DNA from: Heterocephalus glaber
Taxonomy: Eukaryota; Chordata; Mammalia; Rodentia; Bathyergidae
Assembly (NCBI RefSeq): GCF_000247695.1
Contig: NW_004624734.1
Span: 31,069,857 to 31,133,856 of the forward strand
DNA: 64,000 nt
Direction: 5' to 3'
This document shows, piece after piece, positions 46,483 to 57,385 of this stretch. The notes under the pieces are model-generated. The model saw only the letters and a list, made by a program, of their open reading frames with translations, ran no database searches and was not told the DNA's origin. Positions within the stretch are counted from its first letter, which is position 1. Every line of letters begins with the position of its first letter. The translations under genes and the position numbers were made by a program.

Positions 46483-46889
46483 AAGAACGAGAGAAATGGC
46501 ACAGGAGTCATTGCCTTTTCACAAACACACACGCACACAACTTTTTCTTTGAGCTTCCAACTTCAGAACGAAGCTTCATCAAGAAGAAATGACAGTTCCC
46601 AAGACCCCTATATGCAACCAAATGACTTCAGGAAATAAAAATGTGTGCATGCATGTGTGCGTGCATGTAAAGCAGTGCTTAGAATGAGTAAAAGTGGGAA
46701 AGGTTGTTAGTTTACCTGTAGAACTATGTGAAGATTGTTCCTAGAGCATGGGGGTCAAAGGCTAGAAATATGACACATTTTTTTCACAAAGAAGTTACAT
46801 AATGAAAGCTTCATATTCTACCATAGTATTAGAACTATAATCCATCTTCACGAAAAGTTAAAATGCCTTGTGAATGTGTGTCTTGTAGA

Positions 46890-47400
46890 ACAACAATCAA
46901 CCGCACTGTTGCTCAGCATTCATGGAAAGCAATTTGGTGATGTATGACAAATGCCTTAAAATGTACATGCCCTTTGACCAAATAAGTGCCTTCTAGAATG
47001 TTTTTTGCACTCAATAAATGCTTACTGAATTAAATAGTACAAAGCATAAAAATGAATTGATAATGCCTTCTAGAAATCTAACCCTCAAATTTTTAGGATT
47101 CATGGTATGTTCATCCAATAGAAAACAATGTAACCATGTTTTGTTAATGAAGTAGAGCTACATGTAATTTAACTAGAAACAAGCCACAATCCCAAAATAT
47201 AATTAGTTAAAATGCTATAAAACTGAATTATATTATACTATTTTATCCCAAATAATAATAAATGCACACAAGGAAAAATATCTGGAATGTGGTAGACTTC
47301 ATTGTTGCTATCTCAGGAAGATGAAATCATTGCTTTTACCTTTCTACTGTATGCAATTTCATATTATCTGAATTTTATTTTTATAGAATGATAGATTTTT
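46890..47400 (+). repeat. Ancient L1ME-like fragment, plus strand
   Basis: 'ttcatggaaagcaatttggt', 'tgtacatgccctttgaccaa', 'gaaaacaatgtaaccatgtt' and 'atgcaatttcatattatctg' resemble a very old L1 3' region. Confidence 0.5.
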
Positions 47401-47479
47401 CTATTAGAAAAAAGAAAATATTTTTCTTTTAATTATTTGGTTACTTAAGTCCCTATTACACATCCATACACACATATGT

Positions 47480-48130
47480 GAAATAAATCTCCACAATATT
47501 TCATTTAAGGAGCTGCCTAGCATGGCTTTGTCATAATTTGTTTAAACAATTGTCTGTTATTAGATATTTAAATAGTTTCAAATATTTGCTACTATAAGCA
47601 GAACTTAGATGCAAATTCTTGTGGGTAAATATTTTCACATACTTTAAATTGTTTCCTTAAAATAAATTCCTAGAAATGAAATTGCAAGCCCAAAATGTGG
47701 GCCCAGTAAGGACTTTTGAACAATATTACAAAACTACACCCTTAAAAAAATCAGTGCCAATTTATTTTCCAACTACAATGTAGAGGTAGCTTTTTCCCTC
47801 CATGCCATCCTGAAAATTTCATCTTTTCTAGTCTTTATCAAATTGGTAAGCAAAAGGATCCATCATCATTTTTACTTATATTTCTTTAATTACCAGGGGA
47901 GATAACACCATTCATATTCAGTTACTGGAAATGTATTACTGTGTGATCTGCTTATGGATATCTCTTGCCCACTTTTCTACTAGGTTCTTATTCTTTCAAA
48001 ATAGTAGCAATGATTTATATAAGATTAGTTCTTTCTCACCAAGGCTCACGTGTACCATTTGGTTTTAGTTTAGTTTAAGGTGTTTATGGTCAGTTGAAAT
48101 CTGTATATATTTTCTTGACAGCTAAGTGCC
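47480..48130 (-). repeat. Ancient L1ME-like fragment, minus strand
   Basis: Antisense L1 text: 'taaattcctagaaatgaaat', 'tgcaagcccaaaatgtgggc', 'tcatttttacttatatttct' and 'tcttgcccacttttctacta'. It faces the plus-strand fragment on its left. Confidence 0.6.
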
Positions 48131-48439
48131 TTTCTAAACTCTACATAAGTGACTTGTGAGTAGGTTTTTAAAACTATGTATACTAATCATACATACATTA
48201 TCTCTTATATAGTTACTTTATCCTCTGTCTTAATATCTTTTCTATAGGAAGTTTCTCTGAGCAGCACTACTCCTTGAAGGTGGAGGTCATGACATTTTTT
48301 AAATCCCCCATAGCAACCTGCCCAGAGCACAGTGGAACTCAAAAGCATCTGTTCGGGATAAAAAGATATTGTGTCTGGGGATTTGCTTTGAAGCAATGCA
48401 GTTTGAGATGGGAGACAAAAATGGGGCAAGATGAAGCAC

Positions 48440-48545
48440 GACTGGCCACGTGTCAATCATTGTTGGAGCCAGAGATGGGTACATGGAGTTCATTACACTA
48501 TTATGCCTACTTTTTGTGTTTTTAAATTTTTCCATAATCAAAAGG
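48440..48545 (+). repeat. L1M 3' terminal fragment
   Basis: 'gatgggtacatggagttcat', 'tacactattatgcctacttt' and 'aaatttttccataatcaaaa' are the typical L1M terminus. Confidence 0.65.
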
Positions 48546-48649
48546 TTCTTTAATGTGTATTTGATTGATTGGGCAACAAGAGAGGGAACTTCTGAGATAA
48601 CAATGGTGATGCAAATGGAATACATATGCATCAAGGGCACTTTTGTAGC

Positions 48650-48788
48650 ACAAAATGTTCAGAGCACTAGCCTTGAATGAGGACTTGAGTATAAATCCTT
48701 CTAGCTCAGGCATCTCACAGTGCTGTTAACCCTCTCTGAAACTCGGTTTTCCTCTATGTAGAGAGGAGATATCATTAGTAACTACCTT
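48650..48788 (+). repeat. MIR SINE, left part
   Basis: 'tgaggacttgagtataaatc', 'ttaaccctctctgaaactcg' and 'gagatatcattagtaactac' are sense MIR. The element is split by the ID pair and resumes at 49011. Confidence 0.65.
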
Positions 48789-48804
48789 AAAAAGGTTGTA
48801 GTTG

Positions 48805-48905
48805 TGGGCTGGGGATTTAGCTCAGTGGTTCCGCCACCTGCTTTGCAAGCCCAAGGTCCTGAGTTCAATCCCTGGCACCAAAAAAGAAAACCAAAAACAA
48901 AATTT
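48805..48905 (+). mobile_element. ID SINE, first of a tandem pair
   Basis: 'gggctggggatttagctcag', 'ctttgcaagcccaaggtcct' and 'gagttcaatccctggcacca', with an A-rich tail (aaaaaagaaaaccaaaaac). The left target duplication aaaaaggttgtagttg is at 48789-48804. Confidence 0.93.
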
Positions 48906-48994
48906 TGGGCCAGAGATTTAGCTCAGTGGCACAGCGCCTGCCTCGCAAGTGCAAGGTCCTAAGTTCGATCCCTGGTACCACCAAAAAAAAAAAA
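48906..48994 (+). mobile_element. ID SINE, second of a tandem pair
   Basis: 'gggccagagatttagctcag', 'cctcgcaagtgcaaggtcct', 'aagttcgatccctggtacca', then poly(A). The right copy of the 16-bp duplication is at 48995-49010. No separate duplication brackets this unit alone. Confidence 0.93.
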
Positions 48995-49010
48995 AAAAAG
49001 GTTGTAGTTG

Positions 49011-49066
49011 CAAGTAATGTGTATAAAACTCAGTGCCCAGCCAGTCCTTGGCAGCACTCAATACAG
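49011..49066 (+). repeat. MIR SINE, right part
   Basis: 'caagtaatgtgtataaaact' and 'cagtccttggcagcactcaa' continue the MIR interrupted by the ID pair. Confidence 0.55.
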
Positions 49067-49361
49067 AGTCACTGTTGTCCAGTGAGGCACAAGCCACAGC
49101 CAACACTAACTGATGGTGGCATCCAATACCCTTTCACTATGGCAAAGGTTTCAATTAATCAGCCTGGACACCAGACAACTGCTTGGTAGAAAACATGGTA
49201 GAACAGATGCCAGAAATTATGGTCCCAATACCCAGAAGAGAAAATAGATAAGATCACAGCAAAAGATGAAGCCTGTCAGTCCTGATTTAACGGGGTCACC
49301 AAAGTGCCTTAATCTGCATTTCAATGACATGATCAAGAAATGAAAGATGAAGCCTTCTAAC

Positions 49362-49500
49362 AGTGGTTCAAAACTTTGGCCAAACACTTGCATCACCCAG
49401 GGAGCTCTAAAAGATAGTGGCTTGGTCCCACTCCCAGAATTTGATTCATTGCTTGAGATATAGTGTGGGTATTGATACTAAAAAATCTAATGTGGTCTAA
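49362..49500 (+). repeat. MER5-like hAT element fragment
   Basis: 'cagtggttcaaaactttggc', 'tgcatcacccagggagctct' and 'ggtcccactcccagaatttg' match the left two thirds of MER5. Confidence 0.7.
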
Positions 49501-49540
49501 TATGCAACTTTAGTGTCACTGCTAGGGAAGGAAGATGAGC

Positions 49541-49543
<3 letters not shown>

Positions 49544-49596
<53 letters not shown>
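49544..49596. repeat. (GT)n microsatellite
   Basis: About 26 uninterrupted GT units, followed by a GA-rich tract to 49660. It is the longest dinucleotide repeat in the window. Confidence 0.97.
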
Positions 49597-49599
<3 letters not shown>

Positions 49600-50195
49600 A
49601 GATAGAGAGAGGAAGAGAGACAGAGAGTGTTCGGGAAGAAAGAAGAGGAAGAGAACAGAAGCCACTGAGTCCCACATGAACCCTATTAAAGCCAACTCAG
49701 TCATGTGGCCTCAAGCTGTGTCCCACACTAGATAAACCCAATCCCATTAGAGCCCCATTATCCCCTCCACAAACTTCAAGAGGGTGTGTAATAATTCCCA
49801 GGGCTAAGATATGTTATTAACACCAGGATGCCTTCATGACAATATTCTAAGAAATATTAAAGCAGTGTATTTTGGTCTTGAGGGGAAAAAATGTCTCCTA
49901 AGTGGTGACAGAGGAAGGAAGGAGGAGAAAAGCACTTTGTCTCTGGGCATTCTAGCAGCCTGTCAACGTGACTGAGGCTCACTCAAAGAGGCGCCTCGTT
50001 TGGGGAAGTTATTGCAGTGTCTTTGATCAAGGGAAAAACACATCCATTTCAATCACTTGAGCCAGGATGGGCTGCTGTCTGGCTGTCTGGCTGCCCATAA
50101 GGGTGAGCCCGCCTGAGCCTGTGTTCACATGGCAATGTTTAGTGTGTCAAAGGAGCAAGGGGAGCCTGTCCCTAATGCCTCTGCTGGGCTCGTGG

Positions 50196-50208
50196 GGGGG
50201 GGGGGACA
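50196..50208 (+). repeat. Poly(G) run
   Basis: A run of about 12 G ('gtgggggggggggga'-type), prone to sequencing error. Confidence 0.8.
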
Positions 50209-50580
50209 CTCACTTAGCACTCACTCGGCCTGGACTAATCCGCAAGTTCCTTTCCTTCAGCAAATACCACCTGGCCCAGCCTGGCCTCGCCAAAACAAAA
50301 TCTGACTGGTGGGCTGCCCATCATGAGGCCTCAAACACTTCAGAATCGGGAGGACAGGGGTCCATCATTCTCATAAGCAACACACCCAGGATTACACAGG
50401 CGCCAAGAAGGGGAAAAACTACCTCTGTCCACTCTGCCCTCCCTCCATCACCTTTATCCTCCCTCAGCCCCAAACTGATCTGAGAAAGGTCTGATTTCCT
50501 CCCCCAGGATGCTCAGCAATACAGTGTCAAATGTATACAAAGATCACCCACATTCATTTTATTAGAATAAATAGTAAATT

Positions 50581-50675
50581 CCCCCCCTTTTTTTTTTTTT
50601 GGTACTGGAGATCGAACTCAGGACCTTGTGCTTGTAAGGCAGGCAGCAGAACCACTGAGCTAAATCTCCAGCCCA
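50581..50675 (-). mobile_element. ID SINE, minus strand
   Basis: An inverted ID: poly(T), 'ggtactggagatcgaactca', 'ggaccttgtgcttgtaaggc', 'accactgagctaaatctcca' and gccc. Perfect 17-bp duplication agaataaatagtaaatt (50564-50580 and 50676-50692). It is the only ID copy in the same orientation as SMOC1. Confidence 0.95.
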
Positions 50676-50839
50676 AGAATAAATAGTAAATTGATGAGAA
50701 AGCTCATCAATCAATTTCTACACTTGGGGAGTTTTAACAAAAAGTTTCGGGGTTTTTATTTTCCTTCAGTGGTATCATCCCTAAAGTCTTAAGGAGATCC
50801 AAGTAGTAGAACCACAGGAGAGGTAGGAATTACAGTGAT

Positions 50840-51180
50840 GATGGTGACAAACATTTACGTGGCCTTCATATGTTCCAGCTGTTCTGCATGTGTTCCCTCA
50901 TTCGACATTCATCACAACCTTATGAGGGAAGCTATAATAATAATCATTACTAACAGTAATGCTGATAACAACAGTAATACATATCATAAGAGTACTGGGT
51001 AATATATATGACACAATGTTAATAATAACATACAACTTATGTATAACATGTACTAATAATGGAGATAATCACCTCCATTTTTCAGATAAGAAAACTGGGA
51101 CCCCAAGAAGCTCCGTGGTGGGGCTGGCCTCATGCCCAGGCAGTCTGGCTCAAGAAACAGCCTGCTAACCACAGACTCAG
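50840..51180 (-). repeat. MIR SINE with an AT-rich expansion
   Basis: 'attcgacattcatcacaacc', 'ttatgagggaagctataata' and later 'ccatttttcagataagaaaa', 'ctgggaccccaagaagctcc' are an inverted MIR. Roughly 120 bp of ATAATA-like sequence separates the halves. Confidence 0.65.
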
Positions 51181-52521
51181 ACCACCTCAGTCAGTGCTCC
51201 CCTCAAAGCCTCCTTTGAACAGCAGAGGACTTTGGGGAAGTCTTGGCTGGAACCCACCCAGCTCTGCACTGCACATCCTGCTGCTGTTGCACCATTTGTA
51301 AATGGGGATATTGACACCTACCTCTGGGTCGATGATAAAACTTAAACCAGAAAAATGAATAAAAAGCACCTTCCCCAGGCCGGCAGCCAAGTCCAGTTTA
51401 TCCCAATGTTCTTGAGCTTGGGAGTACGTTAAAATCAACTGGGAAACCCTAAAAACATGAACACCCAACCCCTATCCCACTGCTCTTCGACATTTCTACC
51501 CACCCGCAGTCAGTCTGAAAGCAACAGACTCCTACACCCAAGCCAGAAGTGAATTCTGCAACCCCATGGACCAAAGTTCAGCTTATACCCTTTGCCCTGT
51601 CGATCCAGAACTACAGAGAAGCTTTTAAACTCCCTAAGCCTCTGGTCCCTACTCTGAGACAGTGGATTCCCCCCAAATGCTCCTCTATGGGACAAGAGAA
51701 GTCACAGGCACTAAGACTATCCCCAACCAGGCCAAGCTCACTCTGCTCGGGTCCTTCCTGAGCTCCATTAAGGCAACCCTGTTTGCCACTCCCTGCATGG
51801 CATCCTAACTCAGAGAAGCCTGCTGCCTCTTGCCCCAGGTCCCTGTACAAATGCAGGAGGGAGGAGCCTGGAAATTTCCCTAAGGTGCAATTTATTGTCC
51901 CCCACCCCAGTGTAATCCAGAAACAGTCTGTGTCAGCACCAACACATTCACCATTACATTTCCACAAAGCACTAACCAGAAAGCCATGCAGGTGTGAGAC
52001 AGGTGGAAAGGCCTAAAAAGATTTTAAAATCCAAGTGTACACACACCCAGGCATGCACGCACACACGAACTCCAAGAGCCAGTCATACTTCCTGCTCCAA
52101 GAGGGGTCTGCTTTGTTCAAGGACAAGGGTAGGGAGTGCAGAGGGGCAGCAATAAACAATGAAGGGAATGTAGGGGTTGCCTATGGAAACTGGCAAGGAT
52201 AAGAAAAAGTAATCAGCCCACTTTAGACAGAATAGAAAAATGCAGGTCTGGCCCTTAGTAGAGGCGGCCAGCAGGAAGGATGGGACCAAGCCATACCAGT
52301 CTCCTGGCTCAGACTTCCATGCATCTTGTCAGGGCCCACTGCCAGTTGGCAAGAGGTGTTGCAGAGGGCCCAGGATGGGGAAGGCAGTACAGAGAGGACT
52401 CAAAGAGCCATGCACTCACTGTTTCCCAGACTGTGAAGGTATCCAGTGGCCCCCACCCTTTGCAGACACCTCCCTCTGCCTCAGTCCAGCAAGCAGCCTG
52501 AGAGAAAAGTCCTAGCCCTAC

Positions 52522-52634
52522 CTGGGTAAAGGAGCCATCTTCACCACACTCTGGGACAAACACTGCTTCCTGTGGCTTCTTGGCCTGCTCTAGGGCTTGG
52601 GCCCGCTCCAGGCGACACTTGCTCTGGCCAGCAT
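52522..52634 (-). CDS. SMOC1: SMOC1 exon 3: start of thyroglobulin type-1 domain 1
   Basis: This 113-bp exon has acceptor ccccttttag|ATGCTG and donor ACCCAG|GTAGGG. It begins with two bases that complete Asp89 and then gives 37 full codons, ending in phase 0. It encodes the helical first half of the thyroglobulin type-1 module: AGQSKCRLER, then AQALEQAKKPQEAVFVPEC and GEDGSFTQ. The first Cys and the VPEC..DGSFTQ segment are typical of the family before the conserved VQC motif, which opens exon 4. The phases on both sides fit exon 2 and exon 4 exactly. An ID SINE sits only about 220 bp upstream in transcription order. Confidence 0.97.
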
Positions 52635-53653
52635 CTAAAAGGGGAGAGGAGCATATTTCATATTTTACTTGAATTCCACATGGGAGCCATGGTACAAAAT
52701 GGCTGCCCAGAGGCAAGAATGCTGAGAGAAACACCCTCTACTCAGGGAGCCACACGTATAACCAAACTGTCTATCCAAGGACAGGGGCTAGTGACAGCGG
52801 ATCAGCTCTCTTAGGGTTTAAAAACCACTAGTACTCTCTTTAGAAAATCAAGGGTTAGGGGCCGGGGTGGGGTTAGCTCAGTGGTTTCACCGCCTGCTAG
52901 GCAAGTGCAAGGACCCGAGTTTGATCCCTGGTACAAAAAAGAAAATCAAGGGTTCTAAAGCAGCCTGCTCAGCCTTCTATAATCCCTGTAATTCCTGCAC
53001 TAAGCAACCCGGGATCTCAAATTCAAATATCTATAAAACTCAGGAAAGTGAGCTCAACTGAGTATGAGAGGAATGGCATTCCATCCTGAGAGTCCGTAGG
53101 GAACACTGAGGACTGTGGCAAACTGGAAAACAGACTCACCTGTAGGGGGCAGAGGCTACTCTGCTCTAGCCATGTGCTGCTATGCAGGAACACAGAACAA
53201 ATAGGGCAAGAACTCACAATTTTGGAAGAAAAGGTCCAAAAGACAGATTTTTATGTTGAATTTCCTCAGTTTTTAAATATTGTCTCACGTTTTTAATGTA
53301 TTATAGCAGATTAAACCAAACAGATCTGCTGGCCAACAATTTGGAATCCCTATTTGGGGCCAGCAATAATGCCTTGTATTGCCATTTTAAAACAAAATCA
53401 AAAGCAAACAAAGCACCAGCCAGAGAGTAGCACATCGAAGGCCTAGGCTGGCAGCAGCATTTGGAAGATAAGGATGTGCTCATACCTTCAGGTAGCCCAG
53501 CCCCCTTTCCCATAAGCCCCAGTGGGACAGATACAGAGATGGGACAGCAACCCAAATGAACAGACATGTTCCGAGTCCCCTGTGGTAACTGCACAGTCCA
53601 GGGAGCTGGTGTCCCAGTAGCCTCCCCTGGGCTGGGCACAGGCATACACTCAC
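52635..53653 (-). other. SMOC1: SMOC1 intron 2 (1,019 bp)
   Basis: This GT-AG intron lies between exons 2 and 3. It contains one ID SINE (52857-52939). The other 900 bases show no repeat I recognise. Confidence 0.94.
52857..52939 (+). mobile_element. ID SINE
   Basis: 'gtggggttagctcagtggtt', 'ctaggcaagtgcaaggaccc' and 'gagtttgatccctggtacaa'. Perfect 15-bp duplication agaaaatcaagggtt (52842-52856 and 52940-52954). Confidence 0.94.
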
Positions 53654-53819
53654 CCTTGCATCGACCTCGATGGACCACACTCAGGGTCGGGTCTCGGCAC
53701 TTGGCTTGCTGGTACTCACACATGGACTCATAAGACCTGCCATCAGAGGCACAGATGGGTTTGGGCTGAGTCCTGGAGCAGTGGAGGTTACACTGGGGGT
53801 CCCGGTCACTTATTAGAAA
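53654..53819 (-). CDS. SMOC1: SMOC1 exon 2: Kazal/follistatin-like domain
   Basis: This 166-bp exon has acceptor ccaatctag|TTTCTA and donor AAGG|GTGAGTG. It starts in phase 0 and ends after the first base of a codon. It encodes residues about 34-88. It opens with FLISDRDPQCNLHC, carries the Kazal core PICASDGRSYESMCEYQ and closes with VVHRGRCK. The cysteine spacing (C-x3-C, then PxCASDGxxYxxxC, C, C) is that of a single Kazal/follistatin-like domain, which in SMOC proteins precedes the first thyroglobulin domain. The G left at the end joins AT of exon 3 to make Asp. It is the most 5' coding exon visible. The acceptor polypyrimidine tract is weak, a run of T broken by purines (tttttttccccaatctag). 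Confidence 0.97.
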
Positions 53820-54004
53820 CTAGATTGGGGAAAAAAATGAAAGAATGAAGAGGTTACTTTTGTAAGAAAAGTGGGTGAAAGTTCATGACTTGCAGTACTG
53901 GTTTGCCTTGGCAGGCAAGTCTCAAATAAACGCAGTTATAAAATCCTAGAGGTGAAGGGAACTGGGCAAATGCAAAGTCTAACGAGGAAGGCTTCCTCCA
54001 CACA

Positions 54005-54200
54005 TAAGAACAATGATGTCTAACATTTACTGACCATGAGCAGGAACTATGCCAAGGAATCCACATGCAGGATCTCACTAGTCAGCACAACAATAGAAAT
54101 TGTCTATTTTGTAGACAAGGAAATTGAAGCCCATAGAGAGTCATGGGTACAATGTCACAGAGCTCTAAAGAGGTGAAGATGAATCTGAACTTAAATCTGT
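54005..54200 (-). repeat. MIR SINE
   Basis: 'atgtctaacatttactgacc', 'ctattttgtagacaaggaaa', 'ttgaagcccatagagagtca' and 'acaatgtcacagagctctaa' are an inverted MIR of good length. Confidence 0.75.
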
Positions 54201-54304
54201 TGGAAATAAAATCAAAGATTTAATCTCTAGGACATTTGGTCTCTGCATCCATGCAGATGGCTGTGCCACTTCTATTTGATTACTTCCTCAAATAAAGAAC
54301 TGAT

Positions 54305-54690
54305 TGTTATGGCTTGTGTCTAGATGTCCCCCCAAAGTCTCACGTGGTCATAGGTGGGGGTTTTTTAGAGGTGACTGGATCTAGAGTGTGTAACACTGGG
54401 ATTGATTCATGGTGCAATGCCAGGATCAAGGGCACTAGGATTAAGGCTGTGAGTGCCACCCATCCTAAGTACCTGGATAAGATAAAGGGACAGAAGGAGC
54501 TGTGGTCAGCCCTTGTTGCTTTGCTACCTTCTGCCTGCCATGGACTGTTTCTCCTCTGAGAAGCCACCCTGCCTCAGAGCCAGCAGATGATGGACTGAAA
54601 CCTCTACAAACTGTGAGCTAAATAAACCATCTTCCTTTAACTTTGGGTCTTATGTGTTTTGTCTCAGCAATGAGAAGAGTAATTAAGACA
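54305..54690 (+). mobile_element. Solitary MaLR LTR with target-site duplication
   Basis: A 386-bp LTR begins TGTTATGGCTTG and ends TTAAGACA, bounded by a 5-bp duplication ctgat (54300-54304 and 54691-54695). Internal 'ccagcagatgatggactgaa' and 'gtgagctaaataaaccatct' are typical of rodent MaLR LTRs. It has no internal region and is non-coding. Confidence 0.85.
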
Positions 54691-54972
54691 CTGATCAATC
54701 TCCAAATTCCATCTTTAGAAAGTTTTTTTTTTTATTAGATATTAACATTGAGCCCTAAATCTACCATCCGTCCATTTCTGCCCATGCTCTCTGGCAGAAT
54801 ACAAGTGATTTTCTATGAGAAATGTATTTCCTGATTTTTAAAAATAGCAGTGATAATCAGCTTGGGAAATGCTGACTTAAACAGATTTCCTTAGTACAGG
54901 AATTCTCAGGCATCTTTTAGATACACTCTTAAACACAGTGACTCGTCAAGAGGCATAGTGCAATAAAGATAG

Positions 54973-55460
54973 CTGCAAATTATTTGCCACTTCTCCCACT
55001 GAGCTACAGAGCCACACCTAAGTGTGGGCCAGCTTCAGTAACTTGCTTGATTAATAAAATCTGTGGACACAATGCCGGGGGACTTCTGGGGGAGGTCAGA
55101 GGAAACTTTGCAGCTTCTTTCTTACGATACTCACTTGGGGGGAACCAGCCACCATGTAAGATGCCTAACAACCCTGAAACCAACATACTATGAGAAAATC
55201 CAAGTCAGTGTGGGTCAAAACCACATGGACAGAGAAATGCCCAACCAACTCCAGCAGAGACCTGAGTGTGAAGAAGCCTTCAGATGAGTCCAGCCCATCT
55301 GTCAACTAAATGCAACTAACAGAGAAGAAAATAAGTAATTGCATGAGCGACACCCTGGCAAGAACTACCCAGCAGAGCCCAGTCAGCCCACAGAACTGTG
55401 ATAATAATGATCTATTGTACTAAGTTTTGGGCTCATAAGCTACACAGCAATCAATGATCA
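54973..55460 (+). mobile_element. MLT1-type LTR (old MaLR)
   Basis: 'acttgcttgattaataaaat', 'agcagagacctgagtgtgaa', 'gaactacccagcagagccca', 'agaactgtgataataatgat' and 'actaagttttgggctcataa' follow the MLT1 LTR order. Diverged and non-coding. Confidence 0.75.
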
Positions 55461-57084
55461 GGTCAAGGCACATGTATGATGATACAGCTTACAAACCTAT
55501 TTAACCATGAACCTCTTTGTCAGTGAACCCTCCGTTAACTATAAGATACAGAGGGAGAAGTGATGGAAGCATTACAATCCAGTAACCCACAATGAGGCTA
55601 CAGTATTTGGGCCAGGAAAGTGAGGTCTGCTCTCATGTACTTCTTACAGCAGAACCCTGGGACACTGAAGGCCCTCTCGGCAGGGCTGGAGAGAGTGACA
55701 CTTGGCATGTCACAAGTGCAGCTGTGGTCCTCGGCAATGCTGGAGCTGACTGTATAATCACATCAGGCTCAGAGATATAGGACAGGCATGAGTACAGCCC
55801 TGCCTCAGCTGTATTGCAGGCCCACTGTGTGACACAAATAGATGAGAAGTCCTTGATCCCTTTCCACAACAGTACAAAAAGATCCAAAGGTCGCACCACA
55901 CCACATTGTTCAACAGAGTGCTAGGGTTGGGGTAGGGAGAGTGTTTTCAGCACTCCACTGAAGAGTGTGATGTGGTTCCACCTGCTACCTTGACCCCATG
56001 CCTGGGCACTGACTGCTCACCACAGAGAGCAACAAGTGAAGGCTCAGCCCACACTATGGGCCTTGTCAGGATGGACAATGCAATCGGGCCTCTCATCATG
56101 CTCATAGGTTAGCCCTGAGTCCTGCTAAAACCCAAAGAGAAATATCCTAAGCATGTCTCATGACCACAGCATTGGATAGCGTCTAGTGTTCTTCAGTTAA
56201 AAGAAAGTGGTTAGGAAGTCGGATGGAGGCGGAGGCAGCCCGCAGCCTCCCCAGTTAGCACACAGAGAGATGGGCAGCAACCCACTGACCCCTGAACGTC
56301 CCCTTGGTTTCAACTCCCCTCCAGTTGCCCCCGCTTAAAACCCTTGAGTGGTGTAGCACTGCTCCTGGGGCCTCCACACAGTGTCCTCCGCCAGTAGAAT
56401 CGGACCCTGGGTCCCCTCCCAGGCCTCTGCTCTGACTTCTCTGTCCGCCTCGCTCTCTGACAGTCAGTCATCATTCTGGCCTGCTTTACAAGTCTCCAGG
56501 GAGCCCCCAGGTCCTCAGATACACTATTCCTCCTTCAGTCCCGCTCACCTTGCTCCGGATTTGGGTTTATACCATCTCTTCTAGGAATTATCCCCTGACC
56601 CTCACAGGAGAGGATGGGTCCCTGGGGTCCTTTCTCATAGCTCATTCTTCCTTAATGGCTTTTGGCAGTTTGTGATGATGAATTAATTTGTGCAATTTGA
56701 TTAACATGGGGTCTCCAACTCTAAGCTCCAAGACAATGAGGATAACATTTCATCTCCCAGGCTCCTGCCATCCTAGGGCATCCCTGGGCCACTGCTTCCT
56801 CCAGTGCTCTGAGACTTGCCCTTCTCCAGCCATGTCCTCCCCTCCACCCTCCCTATTGCATCACTCAGTATGCGGGTAGCTGAGCATCCTGTCCACACAC
56901 CTTAGAACAGGAGCACTCATCAGGAGTGTCTCACAGAAGGCCAGAAGCGCCTGCAGGGTCCTCATTTGGTGTGTGGTAGGCAGTGGGCTCCTGGCAAACA
57001 GCTTCTGACTTTGTGGATTCACTTTTACAGCTATTCAGTGATTCTGCTTATGATGTGGCTCTGCTGTGACAGGCAGTGCAGAAC

Positions 57085-57290
57085 AGCAACGGGAAGCATG
57101 GCTCTGAAGAGAGGTCATGGTATGGATCCCAGTGCAATACTACATTCTGTGTCATCTTGGTGAAGTTGCCTGACTTCCCTGGGCTTTAGTTTGCTCTATC
57201 TGGAAAACAAGGATACTAATATACCCTGCTTCATAGGGCTATTGTGAAGAAGCCTAAACTAGTTAACATTTCGTAAGTTATATGTAAGTT
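57085..57290 (+). repeat. MIR SINE
   Basis: 'gcatggctctgaagagaggt', 'tctgtgtcatcttggtgaag', 'ttgctctatctggaaaacaa' and 'atagggctattgtgaagaag' are sense MIR. Confidence 0.75.
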
Positions 57291-57333
57291 CTTGCCCATC
57301 TTTTTTCTTTAGAATTTAAATGGGGGAGGATGA

Positions 57334-57385
57334 TTTTTTTGTTGTTGTTGTTTTTGTTTTGTTTTGTTTTCTTTTCTTTTTAAAG
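57334..57385. repeat. T-rich (GTT/GTTTT)n tract
   Basis: Runs of GTT and GTTTT. Low complexity. Confidence 0.85.

Larger units (their letters stand above)
34151..52521 (-). other. SMOC1: SMOC1 intron 3 (18,371 bp)
   Basis: This is the largest complete intron here. It carries most of the young SINE load: a B1 antisense copy, a B1 inside a MaLR LTR, and ID copies at 37483, 41548, 46409, 48805 (pair) and 50581. It also holds L2, L1M and MIR remnants and two dinucleotide microsatellites. Unrecognised stretches include 35480-37310, 37860-39050, 39180-40110, 40630-41530, 41680-43200, 43480-44600, 45930-46390, 49610-50560 and 51180-52520. Open frames of up to 154 codons in them show no domain. Confidence 0.93.

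Noticed and set aside
49487..49704. Thr-His repeat frames across the GT microsatellite
   Set aside because: Artefact of the dinucleotide repeat.
112..53819. Assignment to the paralogue SMOC2
   Set aside because: Exon 9 (YVMPSCESDARAK) and exon 2 (FLISDRDPQCN) match SMOC1 and not the SMOC2 sequence I recall at these positions.
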